NCBI GenBank assembly: GCA_019309245.1
Contig: JAFDGP010000063.1
Coordinates: 1-10,278 of the forward strand
Length of the DNA: 10,278 bases
Source of the DNA: Deltaproteobacteria bacterium
Lineage (GTDB): Bacteria; Desulfobacterota; Desulfobacteria; Desulfobacterales; C00003060
Reading direction: 5' to 3'
This document shows, piece by piece, positions 1-6,654 of this stretch. Every line of letters begins with the position of its first letter. The stretch's first letter is position 1. The position numbers were made by a program, and so were the translations under genes. Under the pieces are notes generated by a model. The model was not told the DNA's origin. It saw only the letters and a list, made by a program, of their open reading frames with translations, and searched no databases.

Positions 1-88
1 ATGCGTGAGCCGCGATTTGAATTGAGTTTCTTAAAAAAATTACCCCTTCGCGGTGGATAATGCCTGGGGGCAGACTGACCTGGAGTTA

Positions 89-117
89 TTGACTCTTAAG
101 CGGTCGTTTGCTATATA
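89..117 (+). promoter_or_regulatory. Predicted sigma70-type promoter for the 353-residue protein gene
   Basis: TTGACT at 89-94 (5 of 6 consensus bases) is followed after exactly 17 nt by TATATA at 112-117, with an overlapping TATAAA at 114-119. Transcription would start near 124 and give a leader of about 85 nt. The surrounding DNA is AT-rich compared with the genes. The promoter probably serves the 353-residue protein and perhaps the Memo gene behind it. Upstream of it, positions 1-60 read as 19 codons closed by TAA, which may or may not be the tail of a gene outside the window. Confidence 0.6.
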
Positions 118-208
118 AAAAATATCGTTCCTTATTAAGTACTCGTCCAGAAAAGTCAATCGAATACAAGGACTGCCAGTCGCTGAATCCGGAGAAAGGA
201 GATGTTTT

Positions 209-1270
209 GTGACCTATTGGCATTATCGGGAAGAGTTAAGTCGGCAAGACAAGCTACGGCGCTCTGTCTACGAAGCCCTTCGTGATGAACTCGACGAGTA
301 TCTGATAGAGTCCGCACTGATTAACTCCTATCGCCGGTTCGTCGAGGCCAACGAGCCATACCCCTTTGTAGAAAAACGTGAACTCAAGCCCCGGGCCCGC
401 ATCCCGGACGTGGAATACGAACGCCACAATCGTTTCCTGGTCATTTTTGTGGAAGATGTGATTCCGGCGGCCCACAAGAAATACATCCGGTTTTTTGCTG
501 ACAACAAGACCACCAAGGAAAATCTGATGCGTTCCGGGACAGTTCAATTCCGGAAAAAGTATTTTCGAAATATCAGATTGTTCGAGTCCGCCCATTTCTC
601 GGAATTCCTCAAAGGGTTACTCCCTGTGGATTATGCCTTGTTAATCCAGCGTGACCCCACAGTAAAGGCCAGAAACCGCTACAGCCTTTCTCATTTTCGT
701 GTGCGTATTGACTGGCCCATTGCCGAGGCGGCTGAGGACATGGCCCGTAACCTGCGCTATATTTCCAAGGACCTTTACGAAAAGGGCGACACCTATGCCG
801 AGGAGATACAAAAAAAGTTTTTCGAATACTATGGGTTTCCCCCAGCAGCCGGGGGCCGGCGGACTGCAGCGGTGGTCGCGGCCCAGTATCTGAGGCAAGT
901 GGGGTGCATTTCGACCGTATATGTGGCCAGTTGTGAGTCAAGAGGACTCTACCGGATCTCTGAAAGAGGGGTCTCAAAGTACATCTTGATGAAGCTTACT
1001 GAAGCCGACATGCAGAGTATCGCCGACACGCATCACCTGTCGCCGACCGGATTCAAAAGGCATTATCGCATCGCCAAGGAAAAAAACGACGGAATCGTGA
1101 TCTTCCAGACCACCTATGAACGGACCAGCCACGCCAGATTTCCCGAAGATGGAAAGTTGCGGGAGTTGAATTCTGAATTCTTCTGGATGACCGTCGTCAA
1201 TCAAACTATCATTCCAAAACCCGGAGAGTGGTCCAAGTCCCCATTGCCGTACAGCATTATTTACACCTAG
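209..1270 (+). CDS. Unrecognised 353-residue protein
   Basis: I do not recognise this family. The start is a GTG placed 6 nt after a strong AAAGGAGAT ribosome site at 196-203. The nearby ATG at 202 is in another frame. The protein is soluble-looking: no signal peptide, no membrane segment and no cysteine-rich zinc motif. It is rich in Arg, Lys, Tyr and Phe. The N-terminal ~60 residues look helical and charged. Residues ~85-150 contain several basic aromatic stretches (for example KKYIRFF and RKKYFRNIRLF). The middle holds a GGRRTAAVVAAQYLRQ segment (~216-231) that could be a small helical or winged-helix-like module. It is followed 71 nt later by the Memo gene, so the two could be co-transcribed. 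No function is assigned. Confidence 0.8.
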   Translation: MTYWHYREELSRQDKLRRSVYEALRDELDEYLIESALINSYRRFVEANEPYPFVEKRELKPRARIPDVEYERHNRFLVIFVEDVIPAAHKKYIRFFADNKTTKENLMRSGTVQFRKKYFRNIRLFESAHFSEFLKGLLPVDYALLIQRDPTVKARNRYSLSHFRVRIDWPIAEAAEDMARNLRYISKDLYEKGDTYAEEIQKKFFEYYGFPPAAGGRRTAAVVAAQYLRQVGCISTVYVASCESRGLYRISERGVSKYILMKLTEADMQSIADTHHLSPTGFKRHYRIAKEKNDGIVIFQTTYERTSHARFPEDGKLRELNSEFFWMTVVNQTIIPKPGEWSKSPLPYSIIYT

Positions 1271-1341
1271 CCCGTGCTGATCTATTTTTTTGAGATCAAG
1301 GGGGACGGGTTCCGCCCGAGCCCGGGAGAAAGGGGTGCGCC

Positions 1342-2148
1342 ATGTCACGGAAACCGGCTGTAGCCAACATGTTCTATCCAGGCGACAAGACCCAGTTGAT
1401 GGAACAATTGGAACAATTCATCAAGCCCGACCCGAAACCCCGCACGGCGCTGGCTGCGATCTCTCCTCATGCCGGGTATATGTACTCGGGACATGTTGCG
1501 GGGGCGGTCTTTTCAAAAATCAAGATCCCGGAAACTGTCGTTATTCTGGGCCCGAACCACCGGGGGATGGGAGCGCGAGCGGCCTTAGCGTCGTCAGGGT
1601 CTTGGGAAACACCGCTGGGTACAGTGCCCATTAACGAAACCCTGGCGCGCTACGTCCTTGATCGGGCCGGCGACAAGATTCAAGATGATCCGCAGGTCCA
1701 CGTGATGGAACACTCTATCGAGGTACAGGTCCCGTTTCTTCAGGCTCTGCGGCCGGATGTGACCATTGTCCCGGTGTGCATCTCCTATCTCCCACTGGCT
1801 GATTGCGAAAGCATCGGCCTTGCTTTAGCCGAGACGGTTCGAGATTACGGCAACAAGGTGCTTTTCGTGGCCAGTACGGATATGACCCATTATGAGTCTC
1901 AGGAAACCGCCAAGACCAAGGACCAACTTGCCATCGATCGGATTTTGGAGTTGGACCCCAGGGGCCTGTACAATGTGGTTGCAAAACAAGATATCACCAT
2001 GTGCGGGGTCATGCCGACCACAATCCTGCTCACGGCGTGCAAGGCGCTGGGCTCTAACGAGGTGGAACTGGTCCAGTATACGACTTCAGGGGAGGTGACC
2101 GGAGACTATGCCCAAGTGGTGGGCTACGCGGGGTTTATCATTTACTAA
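1342..2148 (+). CDS. MEMO1-family protein (AmmeMemoRadiSam system protein B)
   Basis: At 268 residues this has the usual length of the Memo family, which shares a fold with class III extradiol dioxygenases. The family signatures occur in order: PHAGY (42-46, His43), GPNH (70-73, His73), EHSIEVQ (123-129), STDMTHY (178-184, Asp180 and His183), CG (221-222, Cys221) and the C-terminal SGEVTGD...VGY. His43, His73 and Cys221 match the family's putative metal/active-site positions. In many prokaryotes Memo genes travel with an AMMECR1-like gene and a radical-SAM gene, but neither is visible here. The reaction is not settled for bacterial members. The ATG follows a GGGAGAAAGGGG ribosome site with good spacing. 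The protein is predicted to be cytosolic. Family assignment is confident and cellular role is not. Confidence 0.92.
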   Translation: MSRKPAVANMFYPGDKTQLMEQLEQFIKPDPKPRTALAAISPHAGYMYSGHVAGAVFSKIKIPETVVILGPNHRGMGARAALASSGSWETPLGTVPINETLARYVLDRAGDKIQDDPQVHVMEHSIEVQVPFLQALRPDVTIVPVCISYLPLADCESIGLALAETVRDYGNKVLFVASTDMTHYESQETAKTKDQLAIDRILELDPRGLYNVVAKQDITMCGVMPTTILLTACKALGSNEVELVQYTTSGEVTGDYAQVVGYAGFIIY

Positions 2149-2150
2149 GG

Positions 2151-2180
2151 ACGGGCACCCCCTGCTCGTTATTGTCCTTC
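2151..2180 (+). terminator. Possible weak terminator after the Memo gene
   Basis: Directly after the Memo stop codon, ACGGGCA (2151-2157) pairs with TGCTCGT (2163-2169) around a C5 loop, with one G-T pair. The tail TTATTGTCCTTCTTT is only moderately T-rich. An alternative outer pairing AAGGAC/GTCCTT (2147-2152 with 2174-2179) is also possible. The rest of the spacer up to the tRNA promoter shows nothing else. Confidence 0.35.
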
Positions 2181-2236
2181 TTTATGGGCTGTCTCATCGG
2201 GCGTAACGTCAGGGTGAATTGGGGCACTCCTTGTTC

Positions 2237-2265
2237 TTGACATCATCTGTTGTTTGTCGTATTTA
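2237..2265 (+). promoter_or_regulatory. Predicted sigma70-type promoter of tRNA-Gln
   Basis: A perfect TTGACA at 2237-2242 is separated by exactly 17 nt from TATTTA at 2260-2265. Initiation would fall near 2272, about 50 nt before the mature tRNA. With the terminator at 2436-2467 this makes the tRNA a self-contained transcription unit. Confidence 0.7.
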
Positions 2266-2322
2266 GGACACGAACTTTTATGACTTCGCAACAAGTTGTC
2301 AACATTGTTCGGCAAGGGCTAC

Positions 2323-2396
2323 TGGGGGATCGTCTAGCGGCAGGACAGTGGACTCTGGATCCATTAGCGGGGGTTCGAATCCTCCTCCCCCAGCCA
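2323..2396 (+). tRNA. tRNA-Gln (anticodon CTG)
   Basis: The 74-nt cloverleaf can be folded by hand. The acceptor stem is TGGGGGA with TCCCCCA. The D stem is GTC/GAC around TAGCGGCAG. The anticodon stem is GTGGA/TCCAT with loop CTCTGGA, placing CTG at 2355-2357. The variable loop is 4 nt, the T stem is GGGGG/CCTCC around TTCGAAT, and the discriminator is G. The 3' CCA is encoded. CTG reads the glutamine codon CAG. The weak U1-A72 pair and G73 are typical of tRNA-Gln. It is a single tRNA with its own promoter and terminator, and there is no sign of an integrated element at its 3' end. Confidence 0.96.
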
Positions 2397-2435
2397 GCAT
2401 GAATAAAGGATTTCGGAAATTCAGCTCAGATTTGA

Positions 2436-2467
2436 CGGGACTTTGCGAAAGGTTCCGTTTTGTTTTT
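2436..2467 (+). terminator. Intrinsic terminator of the tRNA-Gln unit
   Basis: CGGGACTTT (2436-2444) pairs with AAAGGTTCCG (2448-2457) around a GCG loop, with one bulged G and one G-T pair. It is followed by TTTTGTTTTT (2458-2467). It lies 39 nt past the tRNA CCA. Confidence 0.75.
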
Positions 2468-2585
2468 GATTCCGTGTATCACGCCGGCCTTCGGGTGCAC
2501 TCTTGCACAGGAACCTCCCTTGAGGACGGGTAGATCTTTGCTTGAGACCTTTGCAAAACTCGTTGCTCTCGCTTACAGGGCAAGA

Positions 2586-2741
2586 TTTTGCGCGCTCAGC
2601 CGCCCGGCAGTCAGGCCGTTTTGCCGAAAGGCGATATGCCGATTCCGCCTTAGGCGGAGGCACGGCCCTTTGCAAGGCTCGGCCTGGATCATATCGTCTT
2701 GAGGGAAGACGACCTGACTGCCGGCAGGAGGTTGTGCAAAG
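2586..2741. repeat. Imperfect inverted repeat, possibly a MITE-like or structured RNA element
   Basis: The arm 2604-2638 matches the reverse complement of 2690-2724 at 29 of 35 positions, including a perfect 12-bp core (CCGGCAGTCAGG at 2604-2615, CCTGACTGCCGG at 2713-2724). Two of the six mismatches would be G-U pairs in RNA. Weaker pairing continues outward to TTTTGC at 2586-2591 and GCAAAG at 2736-2741. The apical part contains the perfect hairpin CCGCC-TTA-GGCGG (2646-2658). The right arm also folds on itself (CGTCTT-GAGGG-AAGACG, 2695-2711). A further inverted pair, TTGCACA(GGA)ACCTCC at 2503-2518 and GGAGGTTGTGCAA at 2727-2739, suggests nested ends. It has no coding capacity. It could be a degenerate miniature element, a REP-type repeat or a structured leader. 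Confidence 0.55.
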
Positions 2742-2810
2742 CTCTCTACTTGGAGTGGCCCTGCCGGTGGACTGTGCAAGGATTCAGCGGTAAGGAAAGG
2801 AGTCTCGGAC

Positions 2811-4247
2811 ATGATCACATTCAGCGAAAGGCAACTCAGGGTCCCCAGGCTGTTAAGGCCGGTCTATCTCGTAACAGCCGGGCAATCAAAGTTCGCCCGG
2901 GCGATCCCGGAAAAAAAGACCGAGGAGTTGGCCATCGATGCTTTCACCATGGCTGCGCGCCTCATCGAAAAATCACCGGCTGAGTTGAAGCGCTACATTC
3001 ACACGGCTTATTACGGTCATTTTGCGGACCACTTCGGCGATCAACTGCTCGGGGAAGCCGTTATTCATGACCGTCTGGGGCTGGATCCGCTGGGAAACGT
3101 CGGCATCAAGACGGGCGGCGCCACAGGGGGCTCGACCCTGTGGGAAGCGGTCAAGGCGGTCGCCTCCGGGTATTCTGATTGCGTCCTCGCCATGGGTTGG
3201 GAACGGATGGACGAGGTCCCGACCGATGAGGGAAACCACCTGATCTCGTGTGCTGCGGACAAAGACTGGGAGACGCCCCTGGGCCATATCTATACGGGAT
3301 ATTACGCGGTCATGGCCCAAAAGTACTGGCAGGTCTTTGGCAAACAGGAAGAATCGTTTCGCCGTACCATGGCTGAAATCTCGGTCAAGCATCACGGTTA
3401 TGCACGATTCAACCCCTTTGCGCAAGCCCCCATGAAAATTACGGTGGACGATGTCCTGCAATCTCCGGTGGTGGCATACCCACTTCGGGCGCTGGACTGT
3501 TGTCTGATGAGTGTCGGAGCCGCTTGCGCGATCGTGTGCGATGAAGAGACCGCATTGGAGCTGACCAAAAATACCACCAATAAACCCTTGAGGATCTGGG
3601 TGGCCGCCGGCTCACATACCCTCAGGCCAGCCTGCCGCCGCAATATGGACATCCCGCTGCTCCCAAACGAAACGCAGGACCAGTATGCAGATCTTGGCGA
3701 ACGGTTTCCGGGAGGGGATCGATATCCTGGATTCACGGGTTTTCTTGCCGCCAGAATGGCGGCTTGGTATGGCTACAGGATGACGGGAATCGTCGACCCT
3801 ATGGAAGATCTGGATGTTATCGAGCTTCATGACGCCTTTACCATCAGCGACATGCAGACCTATGAAGATATCGGGCTAAGACCATACGGTGAGGGAAGAG
3901 ACTTTGTGGAGTCCGGAGATTGCTACCATATCAATCCACACACGGGACAACCCGGCAGGCTGCCGTCTAATCTGTCCGGCGGCCTGATCGGGTGCATGCA
4001 CGCAGTGGGCGCCACAGGGATTATGCAGACCTTTGAAATCGCCACCCACCTTTGGAACCGCTGGAGCGAGATTCATGGGGATCCGGATCTGTGGCGCGAG
4101 TTCGGTCGTGAAAAACCGCAGGACTGGACGGATCTTCAGGTCAGGGGCGCAAAGCGGGGGCTGGCGATTAGCCATGCAGGTGTAGGATCGCATGTGACGG
4201 CCACGATCCTGATGGACCCCGACCACCTCTTGAAAGACAATGCCTAG
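2811..4247 (+). CDS. Thiolase-fold protein of the SCP2/DUF35-partnered type, without the nucleophilic cysteine
   Basis: This 478-residue protein belongs to the thiolase superfamily, close to SCP2-type thiolases that need a DUF35 partner. The thiolase start (VYLVTAGQSKFAR) begins near residue 18. The segment around 96-133 aligns with the active-site loop that normally reads CATGSTAL, but here it reads GGATGGSTL, so Gly103 (codon GGC) sits where the acyl-carrying Cys should be. His340 is kept in HDAF, where SCP2 thiolases have HDCF with a second cysteine. His397 is kept in HAVGATG, the counterpart of GHPxGATG. The C-terminal end reads SHAGVGSH without a cysteine. The protein is ~80 residues longer than common SCP2 thiolases. 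The ATG follows AAAGGAG (2796-2802). The DUF35 gene follows 15 nt downstream. Fold assignment is strong. True thiolysis is doubtful; a thiolase-fold retro-aldolase or other acyl-CoA C-C lyase is an alternative. Confidence 0.9.
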   Translation: MITFSERQLRVPRLLRPVYLVTAGQSKFARAIPEKKTEELAIDAFTMAARLIEKSPAELKRYIHTAYYGHFADHFGDQLLGEAVIHDRLGLDPLGNVGIKTGGATGGSTLWEAVKAVASGYSDCVLAMGWERMDEVPTDEGNHLISCAADKDWETPLGHIYTGYYAVMAQKYWQVFGKQEESFRRTMAEISVKHHGYARFNPFAQAPMKITVDDVLQSPVVAYPLRALDCCLMSVGAACAIVCDEETALELTKNTTNKPLRIWVAAGSHTLRPACRRNMDIPLLPNETQDQYADLGERFPGGDRYPGFTGFLAARMAAWYGYRMTGIVDPMEDLDVIELHDAFTISDMQTYEDIGLRPYGEGRDFVESGDCYHINPHTGQPGRLPSNLSGGLIGCMHAVGATGIMQTFEIATHLWNRWSEIHGDPDLWREFGREKPQDWTDLQVRGAKRGLAISHAGVGSHVTATILMDPDHLLKDNA

Positions 4248-4262
4248 AAGGAGGAACCGGCA

Positions 4263-4856
4263 ATGAGTGTATTCGGAACCGTTTCAGTCAAGAACGGCAG
4301 GTATCGGATCAAGGGAGACTTCCACCATATCACGCCCAGTACCCCGATTCGAAACCAGGACTATCCTTGGGGACTGGTGGGTGTGACCAACCCCAGGGAC
4401 ATGACCTACATTCATACCTATGGCGGAGAGGCGGTGTTTTTTGAAAACCTCTGTAAGGGAAAAATTCATGGCACGCGTTGTGACAATCCGGACTGTACGT
4501 TCAAGGGCACGGTGTATTTGCCCTTTCGTATTCACTGCCCGGATTGTCTGGCCAAGAACACGGTCATCGACCTGACCGATGTGTGCCGCAAGACGGCCGT
4601 CATTCATACCTATATGGTTTGCGAGCGGTCCGGTGCCTTTAACACACTGGACAGACCTATTCGCTTTATCAATGTTGAATTCGAAGGAATCTCCACAATT
4701 CTTATGAGTTATCTTTCTACTGGAACCCCTGAGATCGGCATGCGCGTTGTCCCCATTTTCAGGACCCAGGACCCTACATACACGATCACGGACCTCTCGT
4801 GGGTCCCCACGGGGACGCCGCAAGAGGCCTTGCCGAAAGGGTTTTCTTTTGAATGA
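4263..4856 (+). CDS. Zn-ribbon/OB-fold (DUF35) partner of the thiolase-like protein
   Basis: This 197-residue protein has the two parts of the DUF35 family. A zinc ribbon carries Cys73-x4-Cys78 and Cys92-x2-Cys95. A C-terminal OB-fold-like region (~105-180) includes the GxRVVPIFR strand. In known systems (BbsA with BbsB, ChsH2 with Ltp2, archaeal HMG-CoA synthase complexes) such subunits bind the thiolase-fold partner and help hold CoA substrates. The ATG lies 8 nt after a perfect AAGGAGG (4248-4254) and 15 nt after the thiolase-like gene, so the two are almost certainly one operon and one complex. The ~60 residues before the zinc ribbon are longer than in minimal DUF35 proteins and contain PWGLVGVTNP. 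No dehydrogenase, hydratase or CoA ligase lies beside the pair, so the substrate cannot be read from the neighbourhood. Confidence 0.9.
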   Translation: MSVFGTVSVKNGRYRIKGDFHHITPSTPIRNQDYPWGLVGVTNPRDMTYIHTYGGEAVFFENLCKGKIHGTRCDNPDCTFKGTVYLPFRIHCPDCLAKNTVIDLTDVCRKTAVIHTYMVCERSGAFNTLDRPIRFINVEFEGISTILMSYLSTGTPEIGMRVVPIFRTQDPTYTITDLSWVPTGTPQEALPKGFSFE

Positions 4857-5260
4857 AACGAGGCTGGATGCACGCAGACTTTGGCACTTGACGTGACGTC
4901 CTTTTTGTTTTACGGTGCCTTTCAAGCCGGGGAGCCACCTTCCTATCTCATACCTTGGCGGGAAACAGCTTTAGGAATATTAACACACCGTTAATATGGC
5001 TCTCCGGCTTTTCTTTTTTCCCCAAACACCCCGACCTGTTTTGTTGCATTGACAGAGTCGCCGGTGTTGATTTTTTGGCCCTTTTGAAATATACAAACTC
5101 ACACTTGGACAATACAATATAAGGGAAATCTTCACGAAAGCGCGCAGATTTCTCAGCCCGAAGGGCACAAAACGCCCCTGAAATTTTCCCTTCATCTTTG
5201 GCACACGGTCTTAAAAACACCAAGCGATTCGGCCGGACGCTTAGACCCAAGGAGATCAAG
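4857..5260. other. Non-coding spacer between the DUF35 gene and the 141-residue protein gene
   Basis: No gene is supported here. The first half holds the nested hairpin/T-tract at 4924-5020. The second half is AT-rich and contains a TTGACA at 5049-5054 without a good -10 at the right distance, a TACAAT/TATAAG-like stretch at 5113-5123 without a good -35, and a 7-bp inverted repeat GAAATCT/AGATTTC (5125-5131 and 5146-5152). A promoter for the next gene is probably here but cannot be placed with confidence. Confidence 0.5.
4924..5020 (+). terminator. Nested hairpin followed by a T-tract, probable terminator of the thiolase-like operon
   Basis: AAGCCGGGGAGCC (4924-4936) pairs with GGCTCTCCGGCTT (4998-5010), 13 positions with one G-T pair, and runs directly into TTCTTTTTT. 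Just inside the 3' arm is a perfect 8-bp stem ATATTAAC/GTTAATAT (4977-4984 and 4990-4997) with a 5-nt loop. The remaining ~40 nt between the arms are unpaired by eye. The composite is larger than an ordinary terminator, but the GC-rich stem plus T-tract fits termination. Confidence 0.5.
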
Positions 5261-5686
5261 ATGGCTGCAGATGATGGTATGGAAGACCTTAGAAAAGCCT
5301 GCGGAGAGATCCTTCGCAGCTTGCCCTTGGGCTACCGATGGCGCTGGGATGATGAGCATCACGTGGCGCTGGTAACGGTTGAAAGAGATCGGCTTGACCC
5401 GGTGCTTGGGGCCCTGTCAGAGCACTTTGACCGGGAGTGGGATTTTTCCACCATTGACGAGGCCCCGGAAGCGGTTGCCGGGTTTTTCAGGTCTTCGCTT
5501 GGATTGTTTCCCGGCCAGAAGGCCTTTACACTGGAAAACCATAACGGCATCACCCTTTTTGCCGTGTGGTGGCCGTGGGCCGATGAACAGAAGATTTCTT
5601 TGCGAATCGGGATGTTCGCCACCTCAGGGCAAAGGTCGGACCCGTCTGAGCTTCAAGACTGTCTGATGCGCTGGTTTGCGATCTGA
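5261..5686 (+). CDS. Unrecognised 141-residue protein
   Basis: I do not recognise this family. The chosen ATG at 5261 sits 6 nt after AAGGAG (5249-5254). A TTG at 5198 in the same frame would add 21 residues but has no ribosome site. The protein is acidic and soluble-looking, rich in Trp (at least six), with no signal peptide or membrane segment. An N-terminal helix (~4-20) is followed by probable strand-rich segments such as YRWRWDDEHHVALVTVERD and GITLFAVWWPWADEQKISLRIGMFA. The alternation suggests a small alpha/beta domain. It is flanked by a long spacer upstream and by the convergent ElyC-like gene 36 nt downstream, so it is probably monocistronic. Confidence 0.7.
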   Translation: MAADDGMEDLRKACGEILRSLPLGYRWRWDDEHHVALVTVERDRLDPVLGALSEHFDREWDFSTIDEAPEAVAGFFRSSLGLFPGQKAFTLENHNGITLFAVWWPWADEQKISLRIGMFATSGQRSDPSELQDCLMRWFAI

Positions 5687-5722
5687 GCCACCGGCCTTTT
5701 GCTCCACCAAGAGCATATGAAA

Positions 5723-6472
5723 TCAATAGAAAAGCGTGTAGAACACAATCCCCAGGTATTCCTTTAGGGCCACTGCCACAGCCTCGAACGTACCGGGCAG
5801 GTAGTTTGTCCACAGGTAGCGGCGATCGGGCCAGGTTTTGATGTTCGCCGGGGCCGGGGCCACGTCCAGCCCCACCTTTTCGAATGCCAATACGGCCCGC
5901 TTCATGTGGTAGCCCGAGGTCACAAGCAATGGCTTTTTGAACCCGAATCTTTCTACAATCCGGCGGGCATAGATCGCATTCTCATGGGTGTCCCGACTCT
6001 CCTGCTCCAGGATAATCCGCCCGGACGGCACCCCGAGATCTACAAGAAACCGCTTCAGGATCGGAGCTTCCGCCCCTGCCCTTTCAAAAACCTGTCCGCC
6101 ACAAACAATGACAGGAACATCCAGCCTTTTGTACAACCGGCAGGTTGTCACCACGCGGGCAAGCGCGTCTTCTGAGGGGGCACCGGTGCCGGACAGGTCG
6201 GGAACCCCGGAATAAATGCCGCCGCCAAGCAGGATAATGACGTCTGCACCCGCATCCCTATAAGGCGGATACCCGGATTCAAGAACGTGCAAAAACTTGT
6301 CTCCCACTGGCGCAATGGCGGCCGCCCACATGACAAGACCCAGGACCGCATTAACCATCGCGGCCTTCCAGGATTTTCTCCAGAAAAACCACAGGGCGGA
6401 AACCAGCAGGGCCGCTACAAAGATTCCAGGAGGAAGCACAAACGACGCTATCGCTTTCTTGACTAAGAACAT
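5723..6472 (-). CDS. ElyC/YdcF-family DUF218 membrane protein
   Basis: At 249 residues it is near the size of E. coli ElyC (envelope biogenesis factor). Two N-terminal hydrophobic helices (~7-31 and ~36-54) anchor it in the inner membrane. The DUF218 domain follows from ~76, with DVIILLGGG (77-85), VIVCGG (121-126), ESRDTHENA (158-166) and VTSGYHMKRA (184-193). These are the conserved glycine loop, the S/T-x-N motif and the SxxxHMxRA motif of the family. DUF218 proteins are linked to cell-envelope/peptidoglycan precursor metabolism, but the exact reaction is unknown. Translation starts at an ATG 7 nt after GGAG, and a good promoter lies 40 nt further upstream. It is convergent with the 141-residue gene and divergent from the aro leader. 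A weak TGCTC/GAGCA hairpin (5700-5715) lies between the convergent ends. Confidence 0.9.
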   Translation of the reverse strand: MFLVKKAIASFVLPPGIFVAALLVSALWFFWRKSWKAAMVNAVLGLVMWAAAIAPVGDKFLHVLESGYPPYRDAGADVIILLGGGIYSGVPDLSGTGAPSEDALARVVTTCRLYKRLDVPVIVCGGQVFERAGAEAPILKRFLVDLGVPSGRIILEQESRDTHENAIYARRIVERFGFKKPLLVTSGYHMKRAVLAFEKVGLDVAPAPANIKTWPDRRYLWTNYLPGTFEAVAVALKEYLGIVFYTLFY

Positions 6473-6512
6473 AGCATTTCTCCATCATGTCCCGTTCCAT
6501 CGAATCGCTGTG

Positions 6513-6541
6513 ATTGTAGTGGGAAACCAGAATGGTGACAA
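6513..6541 (-). promoter_or_regulatory. Predicted sigma70-type promoter of the ElyC-like gene
   Basis: On the minus strand TTGTCA (6541-6536) is followed after exactly 17 nt by TACAAT (6518-6513), each matching 5 of 6 consensus bases. Initiation near 6506 gives a leader of about 34 nt. It lies ~60 bp from the divergent aro leader promoter. Confidence 0.65.
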
Positions 6542-6599
6542 TCTCTTTTATCCAGTATGTCCCGAAGACCCCTGCCATTTGGCGCCCGGAGTTTTTCTC

Positions 6600-6628
6600 T
6601 TGACAAAATCATCCTGAAATGGCATTTT
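6600..6628 (+). promoter_or_regulatory. Predicted sigma70-type promoter of the aro leader/operon
   Basis: A perfect TTGACA (6600-6605) is followed by a 17-nt spacer and CATTTT (6623-6628). The -10 is weak (3 of 6), but it is preceded by TGG at 6620-6622, an extended -10 element. Initiation near 6635 would leave about 20 nt before the leader peptide start, as is usual for attenuator leaders. Confidence 0.6.
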
Positions 6629-6654
6629 AATAAAAATTGTAAAAGGAATCATTG

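Larger units (their letters stand above)
2397..2810. other. Non-coding spacer between tRNA-Gln and the thiolase-like gene
   Basis: No convincing gene is present: the open frames lack ribosome sites and cross obvious hairpins. The spacer holds the tRNA terminator, a small hairpin GTGCA-CTCT-TGCAC at 2495-2508 and a long imperfect inverted repeat at 2586-2741. Several TTTGCAA/TTGCACA-like words recur on both strands near 2504, 2547, 2669, 2734 and 2774. I see no clear promoter for the downstream operon. Its start would have to lie in or just after this spacer. Confidence 0.6.

Noticed and set aside
1..60. A 19-codon ORF starting at the first base of the window and ending in TAA
   Set aside because: There is no upstream sequence to show a ribosome site or a longer frame, and the peptide carries no recognisable motif. 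It could be chance or the tail of an outside gene.
1277..1299. TGATCT/AGATCA inverted repeat around a T-run after the 353-residue gene
   Set aside because: The T-run is in the loop rather than after the stem, so it does not look like an intrinsic terminator.
2323..2396. tRNA-Gln as an integration site for a mobile element
   Set aside because: No integrase gene and no repeat of the tRNA 3' end is found in the window.
2348..2983. Several overlapping open frames of 60-94 codons on both strands of the tRNA-thiolase spacer
   Set aside because: They overlap the tRNA, terminator or inverted repeats, have no ribosome sites and resemble no family. They are explained by GC-rich repeat sequence.
4880..4900. 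sigma54-like TGGCAC sites near 4884 and 5199
   Set aside because: Neither has the TTGC half at the required distance, so they are chance matches.
5198..5260. TTG start 21 codons upstream of the 141-residue gene
   Set aside because: There is no ribosome site before it, while ATG 5261 has AAGGAG at ideal spacing.
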